64,000 bases of DNA from Aquilaria yunnanensis (taxonomy: Eukaryota; Streptophyta; Magnoliopsida; Malvales; Thymelaeaceae). The DNA lies in NCBI GenBank assembly GCA_039654915.1, contig CM077599.1, positions 9,550,501 through 9,614,500 on the forward strand, given 5' to 3'. Of this stretch, positions 48,003 to 57,193 are shown piece after piece. The position numbers and the translations under genes are program-made. Under the pieces are notes generated by a model. It made no database searches. It was given only the letters and a program-made list of their open reading frames with translations, and was not told the origin of the DNA. Positions within the stretch are counted from its first letter, which is position 1. Each line of letters begins with the position of its first letter.

Positions 48003-48329
48003 CTAAATCTACTGTAATGTTGCTATTTCTTAAACTATTTCATACAAAGATTAATACAGAAAAGTAAGTATTGAAACCTCAAACCCAATTAGATGAGACT
48101 TAAAACACTAATATAGGGGTCAGGAACCCGGATCCTATTTTCACCAAACTTTAAAAATGATAGTTCAAAGTGCTATATAATATAATGAAATAATTTATTA
48201 AAAATAAAAATATTATAGGAGTAACAATTTGAGTTGAACTAAAGTAGAAATTGTTGTGAAAATATTAAATGGAGGGAAAAAAATATATATCTTTTTCTTT
48301 ATGCAAGATAAAATTACAAGTCATCCTTG

Positions 48330-48405
48330 TTATGATTGGCGTGGTCGCAAGCGCCCAACCAGCTGGCCTTGGTTCAAACCATTTCTCCCATTTGCACGGC
48401 TTAAA
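48330..48405 (+). repeat. Possible tRNA-derived SINE head
   Basis: 'gattggcgtggtcgcaagcg' resembles an A box region, and 'ggttcaaacc', a perfect B box, follows about 35 bases later. This spacing is typical of an RNA polymerase III promoter. It does not fold into a full tRNA by eye, so I favour a SINE over a tRNA gene. Confidence 0.4.
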
Positions 48406-48544
48406 TAAATGTTAAATATAGCTCAATGTCTTTCAAGTTTCGAGAACACATGCAATTGATCCCTTACCCTTGATAATAGAAATCACCCCTAAACATACTT
48501 GTAATTAAGATGATTCTGAGTAGAAAAAAATTACAAGCCAAATT

Positions 48545-49100
48545 CTGAAGGGGTAAAATATTGCATTAAAAGTCCCAAATAATTCATTTAAGTTCTAAAT
48601 CCATCCTTAACCTCTTACTTGTTGATTAATGGCTCCAAAGGTTTTCTCTCCATTGCAAATTCATCCCTAGCCTGAGTTAGACTGAATTGGTATATAAATC
48701 TGTTTTATAAGAAAAAAAAAACTGATAATTTTCATAGGTTATTAACAAGTATTGAACAGTTTTGGTATAATTTGAATTTACTAAAAAATAATTTTCAGGC
48801 AATTTAAATTTTTTAATTCTCATATAACTATTAATATCAACTTTTTAAATTATAATTTAAAATATTTGGTAACTGTGCTCCTATTAATTCAAATTATGCC
48901 TTTTTTTTTTCTAATCAATGGACAATGTAATTTATCAATTTTTTTTTTGTAAATTAGTTTTATATGCCAACTCGGTGAAGTTAGGGGCAAATTTGTAATG
49001 AAAGAAAAAGATTTGATACCATTACCCAATAACTGAAGGATTAGAGATGGATTTGAAATCCCAATTAATAATTGGGAATTGTTGGTGAAATTTACTCACC
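48545..49100. repeat. Foldback MITE, family B
   Basis: Left arm: 'ctaaatccatccttaacct', 'attgcaaattcatccctagc' and 'ttggtatataaatctg'. The right arm, inward: 'tcaaatccatctctaatcc', 'attacaaatttgcccctaac' and 'ttggcatataaaactaa'. The same family as 29522-30065. Confidence 0.7.
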
Positions 49101-50943
49101 TCAAAGAGATATATAATGAATTGAAAGTGGGGGAATATTTGGGGGGTAAAAGTAAGGAAATGTGTAATAAATCTGTGGGATGGAACTTTGGTCTGCGCTG
49201 TATTAGGGTTGTAATTCCCAAACCCTACAGGGCCGCGATTGAGGCACTAAGAACCTCTGCTTTATTTATGTGTGTTTTGTGCCTGCAGCTTTGGTTCCAA
49301 CTATACACAACAAGTAATCATGAGAATATATCATTCATGGTCATGGATAGTGTAGAAGAGTCAATTACCAATTACTAATATATAGTTTCTAGCTGAATTG
49401 TTTAAATCCCTAAGGTTAATTTATACAAAATTAAAAGTATAGTGTTAGAGAATAAATCACATGATCGAAAAAAAATACTACAATTGTTGGACTTTGCAAT
49501 AATCTACGCTAATTATCCAGTCAATGCATTACTGTGCCTACACTACACATATATGATCAGATAAACACATACCAATCGGATGTTGCAGAGAGAGAGAGGG
49601 AGAGAGAGATGGTTCGAGATAAGCTTTTAAATTGCTAGTTCCATCTCAATCCAGCTCCCGAAAGACGTGACGTAACAACAAGGGGTACTACTTAGGGTGG
49701 TTTTTGGGGCTAAAAGTTTGTAGGCCCGTTACATTTGGTTGTTCCTAAACCTCGTAGGATTAGTGATGGACTTTAGATATCATATAACTTTAGTAGAACC
49801 CTCGCGACTGGGTAATGAAGTTTAAGAAGAGGATCAATAATTCTTGACCAGGTTTAAAGGAATTTTCTTATACTCCATTAAAAAATTTTAGCAGGTGTCT
49901 GTCACAATGCATTTTCTAATTAGTACTTATATCATTAATTAATGTGCTTAGGTTAGTTTTTAGCAGGGCAGGAGTATATAATTAAAGCGTCGTTGGGGTT
50001 GGGAGGGGGGGACGGGGGATTGGGGCTGACGGTCAGGGAAAACGGGCCAGGGAGGGGTACACTGCTTTCTCGCTCTGCGCACTTTCGTACACACTCACCA
50101 GGTCCGCAGTAACCAGAGCACCATCCCTTTGATTGATTGATTGATTCCATTTCCACCACGCTCCTTTCCCCCTCCTTTTTCCCCTCACATACTCTTCTGC
50201 CCCAAAACTTTCCAACCCCTCACTTTTCCCATTGTTATGGCTAGGTCTAGGTGGGGGAAAAATGAAAAATCTGATCCCTATTTACCTTTGGGAATCTATT
50301 TTCATCCCCCCTACTTAATTTTTACTGGACGTAACGTAACATACATAAATATAATCCATCAGGAGTACATAAATGCGACAATGTTTGATCATCTTTTAAC
50401 CAAAAATATATATACTATATAGAGATTGCATTCGTTTAGGTCAAGTCAACTGCGGTGCGGTGGGCTTCTCCCAACCCGTCACTCTCACTCAACCTATCCT
50501 CTTATTTGCCTCCACACCACACTGCCTAAGTAGAAATTAATAAAAGGAGAAAAGCATGTCTCCCAAAACGATTTTTCTGGGCAGATTCGAGAATGTGTGA
50601 TAGGAAAATAATTGCAGTTTTTTTTCCCTCAGTTCAAAATTAGTACTAATATATTAATTAATTGCCTTTATTCTTTTCTGCTGTTCATCATGCTCTGCCA
50701 AATTGGCTCCTTCCAAAATCATCGAATAACTCAAATATATGTCCACCTATTTAATAATAGTGCATGTATTGGAACGCTCAAACCACCAATTTGTAGTCTT
50801 ATAGTTATAGTCCTGCCTACTAATGTGGGGAGGTGTGCCATTTAAATTTTAATACTACTCTTTGTTTTTTATGCTAAACTTTTTAGCTTTAATACTGGAG
50901 AACACGTTAGAACAGTATTTACATGTTAGTATATTTTTAATAA
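49101..50943. other. Intergenic, nothing recognised
   Basis: A (GA)n run lies at about 49588-49608 and a G-rich patch at 49990-50050. Short frames here (for example 49079-49378 and 50612-50845) have no recognised domain. Confidence 0.35.
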
Positions 50944-52265
50944 GGGCAAAAGGGCCAAAATTGAGACTAATGTTTAGTTGTTTGGGCAATTTTGCAACCA
51001 ATGCTATTTTTTATGCAAAATTGCCATCAATATTATTGATTGGGTGCTTTTGCCACAGGCCATGAAAAATAAGAAAAATCTTTTGATTCCAAACATTTTT
51101 TTTTTTTTAGCAGCAACAAAGGAAATGCATTCATTCACTGGAGAAAAGACACATTAGTGGTTTTTGGTATTCAGCAAGAAGCTAGATACAAACCCAGCGA
51201 ACCTTTATAGAATAATTATCCCCCTAAGCAGTATTTTTTTACACCCAAACCCGGGTTCATACATCATTCCGCCCAGATTATACTTTGAAATCTTGATTAT
51301 CTGTTAGACAACCATAGATATGACAATACCAGAATGTCCCCAAAAACTTGATTTGTTGACTCCAAACTTTTTTTACCTGAAGCCCAGTCCAAGACCCCTA
51401 AATTTTTAAACTTGTCATTTTGACCATCATCTTCAAATTTGCCAACCTGTAAACAACATATTCATGATCATGACCCTGTCCTACGATGAGTGAATTTTCT
51501 ATGATTAGATCTTCTCCACCTCATCCTTAATTCATTAGTCATTCTTCATTTTTTAGTACACCGTATTCGTTCATTCAACCAACAATTCTGATAAAATTTG
51601 AGCATAGAAACACAACCGGGCCCAAATTTGTCATTCCTGAGGCGGTATCCATTTGCCACGTCATAAACTACATAAGTTTTCTTAGTGACCACAACAAAAT
51701 TCTAGTTGACATCATCGCCGAGTAGCCTTTAAATATTGAATTGCCATTGCCGGAATCATACTTTGGCAACCACAATAGTACCAAAAATGTCAAGCCGCTA
51801 ATCTTCCTCCGATTCGCTTGGTTCATCCTCATACTTTGCAAACATGATGGGAAGGCGGAGCTCTATAAGGACATCGTCCAATCATGCCCTTTCTCCAATA
51901 CATCATTGTAGAGGTCTAGAACTTGAACTTGAAAGTCCTCGGTGACAAATGGGTAATGAGGCATGAAAGCGGGAAAGATAACCAAAATAGTGGGGTAGCT
52001 AGGGTCTTTGGTTCAAATTTTTAAAACGTATTTTAGCAGTTTTGCCAACTTTCTCCCTTTGTTAGTTGCTAATATGGCACCGAGGTGGTACTAATATGAC
52101 ACAAAATATTCCAATTGTTAGGCACACATTGCTATTTCGCTCCCATTTTGCAACTCCAACTGCAAACTCACTGTCACACCATAATGTTTATGACAAATTA
52201 GCGCCAAAAAAAAAAAAAAGGTCACAAAATTTCCATTCAAGCAAAGATTAGTGGCAAATTTGTCA
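50944..52265. mobile_element. Mutator-like non-autonomous element
   Basis: Flanked by the perfect 9-mer TTTTAATAA (50935-50943 and 52266-52274), though it is low in complexity. Left end 'gggccaaaattgagactaat'; right end inward 'tgacaaatttgccactaatc', with about 16 of 23 matching bases. The style ('gcaattttgc', 'ccactaatgtt') is shared with the elements at 14961 and 17904, so the three are probably related. No transposase seen. Confidence 0.65.
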
Positions 52266-52274
52266 TTTTAATAA

Positions 52275-52646
52275 AAAAAAAATACGGTTAAGACTTTTTA
52301 CTGTTAGTTAAGTACTTTTGTATTTGAGGTTAAACAATTTTAAGAAAATAAATAACATAAATTACAATAAAATCTTAAGAAAGCCAAACCTTAGTTATTT
52401 GCATGCATCGCTTTTGTCTAAAATGTTCCACAATAAAAAAATTGGGGAAATTAAGCCAAGGTTTACATCTAAAAAAAAGAACAGGGATACATGCCTCACA
52501 TTTTGAAGTAGGTCTTGGTGGCTGGTGGTTTTATAGTTTACCCTGCCGACACTTAAGTAAGATAAGAAAAAAGTTGCTTTCTATTGGGAAACAGGCATAA
52601 TTGATAATTTAAATTATTTTGTAATTTTCAAATTATTGTTAGTAGT
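52275..52646. other. 5' flank of the Ogre-type retrotransposon
   Basis: AT-rich DNA. The five bases before the LTR, GTAGT (52642-52646), would be one copy of the retrotransposon's target duplication; the other copy lies outside the window. Confidence 0.4.
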
Positions 52647-53153
52647 TGTTGACACCCAATTTCGTCCGGCCATTAAAATAATTTTAAAAAAAAATTAAAT
52701 AAAAAAAAATTAAATAAAAAAATGTATTATTATTATTATTGTTATTATTATTACTAAATTTTTTTTAATTAGTTTAAAATATATATATATTTTTTTTAAG
52801 ATTTGATATATGTGTGTATATGTGTATATTTGAAAGAAAAAAAGAAAACTCCATAAAAATGACAAAATTTAAAAGTTTGAGGTAAAAATGACAAAATTAA
52901 GAAGTTTCAGGCAAAATTGACAAATTCTGAAAGTTCCAGGAGCATTTGGCAGTTTGTCACATAAAATTTTGAGCCTGCCGACGTTTTTGGCTCAAATTGA
53001 CAGAAAACGACAAAATTGTCAAAATCAGAAGCTTCAGGAACTTATCCAGAGGCTGAGAGACGTAAAGGACTAAAATTGTCATTTTACCAATTTAAGAGAT
53101 AAGTTTGAAATTTTTTATTAATTTATCCGTCCACAGTTCAGCCAAACTCCTTC

Positions 53154-53161
53154 TATAAATA
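53154..53161 (+). promoter_or_regulatory. TATA box of the LTR promoter
   Basis: TATAAATA stands about 510 bases into the LTR, followed 25-35 bases later by 'gatgaacacag', a plausible start site. If so, U3 is about 540 bp and the transcribed leader before ORF1 is about 4 kb. Confidence 0.55.
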
Positions 53162-53303
53162 CCCCTCCAAATTCAGTGATGAACACAGAAAAAAATAGAA
53201 AAAAAACTTAGAGCTCCGTTTCAAAAAAAAGAGAAAATTACAGCCCTTAGCCCCAGACCTCTTCCCTTCTTCCCCAGAAAGCCAAATTTTTTTTCACTGC
53301 TGT

Positions 53304-53306
<3 letters not shown>

Positions 53307-53343
<37 letters not shown>

Positions 53344-53520
53344 CCGTGCCCCTCGCCGCCCGCCGCCGCCGCCCCTGCCCGGCGCCACCCCTGCCCGCCG
53401 CCGCGTCGCCCCTGCCCGCCGCCGCCCCCCCCCCCCCCCCCCCCCCCGTGCCCCACGCCGTCGCCCCCTGCCCCTGGCCGTGCCGCCAGCTGCTCCTTCC
53501 CTTCCCCCCCTCGCGCCGTC
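53307..53520 (+). repeat. (CT)n tract, CCG repeats and a 23-C run in the LTR
   Basis: A CT run (53307-53341) leads into CCGCCG/CCCCTGCC repeats and an unbroken run of about 23 C at 53425-53447. It is a sharp GC island within AT-rich DNA. Open frames here on both strands are low complexity (Pro/Ala or Gly/Arg) and are not genes. Confidence 0.85.
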
Positions 53521-53794
53521 GTCGTTCTCATTTCCTGGGATTCAAAATTCAAAACTAAAAGGGTAAACCCTTGTTTCACCCATCATCTTTTCAATTTCTT
53601 TCTATTAGGTCACTAACCTTTTTATTTTGTCTTTGCAGAAAATTAATTAACTAACTCATTTATTTTTTTTACTTGTTTATTTATTTGTTTATTATTGTTA
53701 TTATTACTAACCTTTTTTTTTTTGTTATTAGCAACTAACAACTAACTTGCTAATTTTTACTAACCTTTATTATTATTGTTGTTAATAATTAATT

Positions 53795-54170
53795 AAATTG
53801 TCTAACTTTTATTTTTGTTGTAATTAATTAACTTAATTAAACTTGGCTAACTTTTATTTTTGTTGTAATTAATTAACTTAATTAAACTTGGCTAACTTTT
53901 ATTTATTGTTGTTAATTAATTAACTTAATTAAACTTGGCTAATTTTTATTTATTGTTGTTAATTAATTAACTTAATTAAACTTGGCTAATTTTTATTTAT
54001 TGTTGTTAATTAATTAACTTAATTAAACTTGGCTAACTTTTATTTATTGTTGTTAATTAATTAACTTAATTAAACTTGGTTAATTTTTATTTATTGTTGT
54101 TAATTAATTAACTTAATTAAACTTGGCTAACTTTTATTATTGTTGTTAATTAATTAAATTAATTAAATTG
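53795..54170 (+). repeat. 47-bp tandem array in the LTR
   Basis: The anchor 'acttggctaa' (one copy has 'acttggttaa') occurs at 53841, 53886, 53933, 53980, 54027, 54074 and 54121: one step of 45 and then five of 47 bp. Units are nearly identical, with 'ttaattaattaacttaatta' and 'ttttatttattgttg' parts. Weaker copies flank the array on both sides. Confidence 0.9.
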
Positions 54171-55359
54171 TCTAACTTTTATTTTTGTTGTAATTAATTA
54201 ACTTAATTAACTTGACTAACTTTTTATTATTGTTGTTAACCATTAATTTAATTAAACTTGGCTAATTTTTATTATTGTTGTTAATTAATTTAATCTAACT
54301 TTTACTAACCTTTTTTATTGTTATTAACTAACTAATCCAACTAATCTAACTATATTAATTGTGCTAACTTTTATTATTATTGTGTTATTAAAGTGGATGG
54401 CCAAAAAGCCCCACTTTATTAATTGAATTTTTTTTATGATTAAAAGATAAAAAAAGGAATTTTATGTGAATAATTTTCTAAAGGCTAATAAAAATTACTT
54501 TTTTTTATTTTGAAACAAAGTTTTTATTCCTTTTAATAAACAAACATAATGAAATAATTCAAAAATAAAATAAATAAATAAATAAACATAAAACCATTCT
54601 TTTAATACATCTTTAAAATTAATAATTAATGAAATAAAAAAATTTAATTAAAACTCCATGACCAAATGATCCGCCAGGATCCATGACTCGGAAATATTTT
54701 TAAAATAAAATATATAAATAAATTTTTTTTCTTTATAAAAAATAAAAAAAAACTTTAGACTAATATATTAATTATCTATTAATATATAATTTTTTTTAGT
54801 TTTCTTTATTAAAAAGAATAAAAAGCGTAAAATTTTTGAGTTAATATTTTTCAATAATATTTTATTTATTTCTTTTAAAAATATAATTTTTTTTTAGTTT
54901 TCTTTATTAATAAAAAGAATGAAAAGAATAAAAATTTTGGGTTAATATTTTATTCAGTAATATTTTACTTATTAAAAGATATAACTTTTTGTTTCCTTTA
55001 TAAAAATCTTAATCAAATAATTTCAAAATAATACAAAATAAAACAAAAATAATTGAATTTTCTCTTAAATATTTTTGACTTATTGATTAGATATATTTTC
55101 AGAAATATAAATTAAAATTAAAAAAAAATCTTTCATCAAACAAAGAAGAATATAAAAATAAAAATATCAAGACTTTTGTTTTAAAATACATATGAGTTTT
55201 CGGTTAAATAATCTTTTATTCCAAAAATAAATTAAATAAATATCAAAACTTTTCTTCTTTTGTTTAAAATTTTTGATTCTCTTAATAAAAAAAAATAATA
55301 ATAAAAAAATAATAAAAAATAAAAATAAAAATAAAAATTTTTTTTAGTTCATGGTATAT

Positions 55360-55445
55360 TGGCTGGAAACTGTCTCGTGCCCGCTTTTGAGCTGCTTCAC
55401 CTGGTGAAGAGGGTCTGGCTGAGTAACAACGCCCCGTACCATGAT
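55360..55445 (+). other. GC-rich unique patch in the LTR
   Basis: About 85 bases from 'tggctggaaactgtctcg' to 'aacgccccgtaccatga', of normal base composition inside several hundred bases of AT-rich sequence. It contains the small inverted repeat 'cttcacctggtgaag'. Its function is unknown. Confidence 0.5.
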
Positions 55446-55558
55446 CAAAATTTTTATTTTTAAACTCTTTAATTCTTTTAAATTAACTTCTTATTAAATA
55501 AAAATTAATTATTATTTTTTTTTTTAATTCTTTTATAAATTGAGTAATCCTTTAAAAT

Positions 55559-55975
55559 AATAAATATCTTTCATTAAACAAGAAAAACAAAAAAAAGTAA
55601 ACAAGAAAAAAAGAAAGATAAGAAAAATAAAAGGAAAGATAAGAAACAAAAATAAAAGAAAGATAAGAAAGAAAAGAAAGATAAAAAAATATAAAAGAAA
55701 AGATAAGATAAGAAAAGAAAGAAAGAAAAGACAAGAAAAATAAAAGAAAGATAAGAAAGAAAAATAAAAGAAAGATAAGATAAAGAAAAAAAGGAAATAT
55801 AAGAAAAAGAAAAGAAAGATAAAAGAAAGAAAAAGAAAAAGCAAAGAAAGAAAGAAAAGAATAAAAAAGAAAGAAAAGAAAAGAAATTAAAAGAAATTAA
55901 AAAAAAAAGAAGTAAAAATAAGTAAAAAAAGAAGAAAAAGAAAGAAAGTAAAAAAAGAAGTAAAAAATATAAAGA
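55559..55975 (+). repeat. Purine-rich (GAAA/GATAAGAAA) tract in the LTR
   Basis: About 415 bases made almost wholly of A and G with scattered T. It is built from 'aaagataagaaa' and 'gaaagaaa' units. The Phe/Leu-rich minus-strand frames here are artefacts. Confidence 0.85.
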
Positions 55976-56078
55976 TAAATTTTTTAGTTAGTATTAAAAA
56001 TCATTCATAAACAAAAAGAATTACCATTTAAAAATTAATTTCATAATAATAAGAATTAAATAATTACGATAAATCAAT

Positions 56079-56298
56079 TTCCATATCCGGATGATCCGGT
56101 AGGATCTACGGTTTGGAAAATATCAAACTTTTTAAAATAAACAAATTAAATAAACAGATAAAAATCCATATTTTTACAATATGGATAAAATTGTTTAAAA
56201 TTTCACCAAATTCCGTGTCCAAATGACTCGGCAGAGTCCATGGTTCGGAATCAAAATCTTCCGTGTCCAAATGACTCGGCAGAGTCCATGGTTCGGAA
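56079..56298 (+). repeat. ~40-bp LTR motif: three of four copies
   Basis: Copies at 56079-56118, 56211-56250 and 56259-56298; the last two are near identical and 48 bp apart. A fourth lies at 54654-54693. The common pattern is 'ccrtgtccaaatgactcgg' followed by 'agrrtccatggttcgga'. Confidence 0.75.
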
Positions 56299-56572
56299 GT
56301 ATAAAATTCTATACAAATTAATTTCCAAAAATCCACATTCAACTAATTCAGTTAAAATTTCTAGTTTGAAAATTAACTGAATTTTTTTTAAAGCAAAGTA
56401 AAACAAAATTAAAATCAACTAAGGTGCCAATTTTGGGCGCTATAACAATATTGTTTTAGCGTAACCGTACTCCCGATCCCCGAACTCTCGCAGACCATAT
56501 TTTAAGGTATCCAATCGACCTGAGCGAAAACCGATTGGTGGCGACTCCAGAAAACCCGACGTTGCCACAGCT

Positions 56573-56590
56573 TGGCGACTCCACTGGGGA
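56573..56590 (+). promoter_or_regulatory. Primer binding site (tRNA-Arg)
   Basis: TGGCGACTCCACTGGGGA is complementary to the last 18 bases of plant tRNA-Arg(ACG) including CCA, as I remember that tRNA. It starts reverse transcription. The first 11 bases also occur 34 bases upstream at 56539-56549. Confidence 0.75.
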
Positions 56591-57193
56591 GTCGACGTTA
56601 GTGAGTCGAGCCTAAAGTTGATTTGTTTTTATTTACTTTGCTTTACTATTATGTGGATTTATATATTGTATTTACTTAAGTAAACATGCATAATGCATTC
56701 ACAAAATGAAGCTCTATACCCGAGCTTCCTTAAATCAAACACGATTCTTTCTAAGCGGAATTGGTGTTGCTGTCCTTGTGAGGCCACGGTCTCCAAGCCT
56801 TCACCGGTTTCAAAGTAGCAAAGTAGTGTATTGCCTTCTGAGACGGTTAGTCTCTGCATGGGCCCACGAAAAGCTACGACTCGAATTAATCCATTCCTTA
56901 CATAAACCCTAGAGGGTAAGGAATCGGGCCGTCACTATGATTCAGTGACGGGATTCGGGAACTATCCCTTGCCTTTTTGATAAACCACCTTCTGCATGTA
57001 GAATTCCTTACTCCACCTTAGAACCAGCCATTAAGAATTTTCCATACCTCGGTTCCCATTTCCATAGGTTTTGTTTTATCTATATGTTTGTATGATCCTA
57101 TGTGTTATTTTTTTACTAACTCTATTTTTCCTTATTTTTCCGGCATATACATTTCATCATTAAAGATAAGTATTTGGTGAAAGAACTATTATC
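56591..57193 (+). other. Leader between primer binding site and ORF1
   Basis: Short frames only. This region would hold packaging or dimerisation signals, which I cannot identify by eye. Confidence 0.4.

Larger units (their letters stand above)
52647..56569 (+). repeat. 5' LTR of the Ogre-type element (~3.9 kb)
   Basis: Starts TGTTGACACCC, a usual start for LTRs of this lineage. The right edge is placed at the CA of 'gttgccaca', three bases before the primer binding site, and is uncertain by some bases. The LTR is a mosaic: a promoter, a CT tract and GC island, a 47-bp tandem array, AT-rich DNA, a GC-rich patch (55360-55440), a purine-rich tract, and four copies of a ~40-bp motif. It has no coding frame of its own. 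Confidence 0.8.

Noticed and set aside
48330..48405. A functional tRNA gene
   Set aside because: A and B box-like motifs are present but no full cloverleaf can be folded by eye; a SINE head is more likely.
53247..53579. Gly/Arg-rich and Pro/Ala-rich frames
   Set aside because: Low-complexity translations of the LTR GC island and CT tract.
55533..55844. Phe/Leu-rich minus-strand frames
   Set aside because: Translations of the complement of a purine-rich tract.
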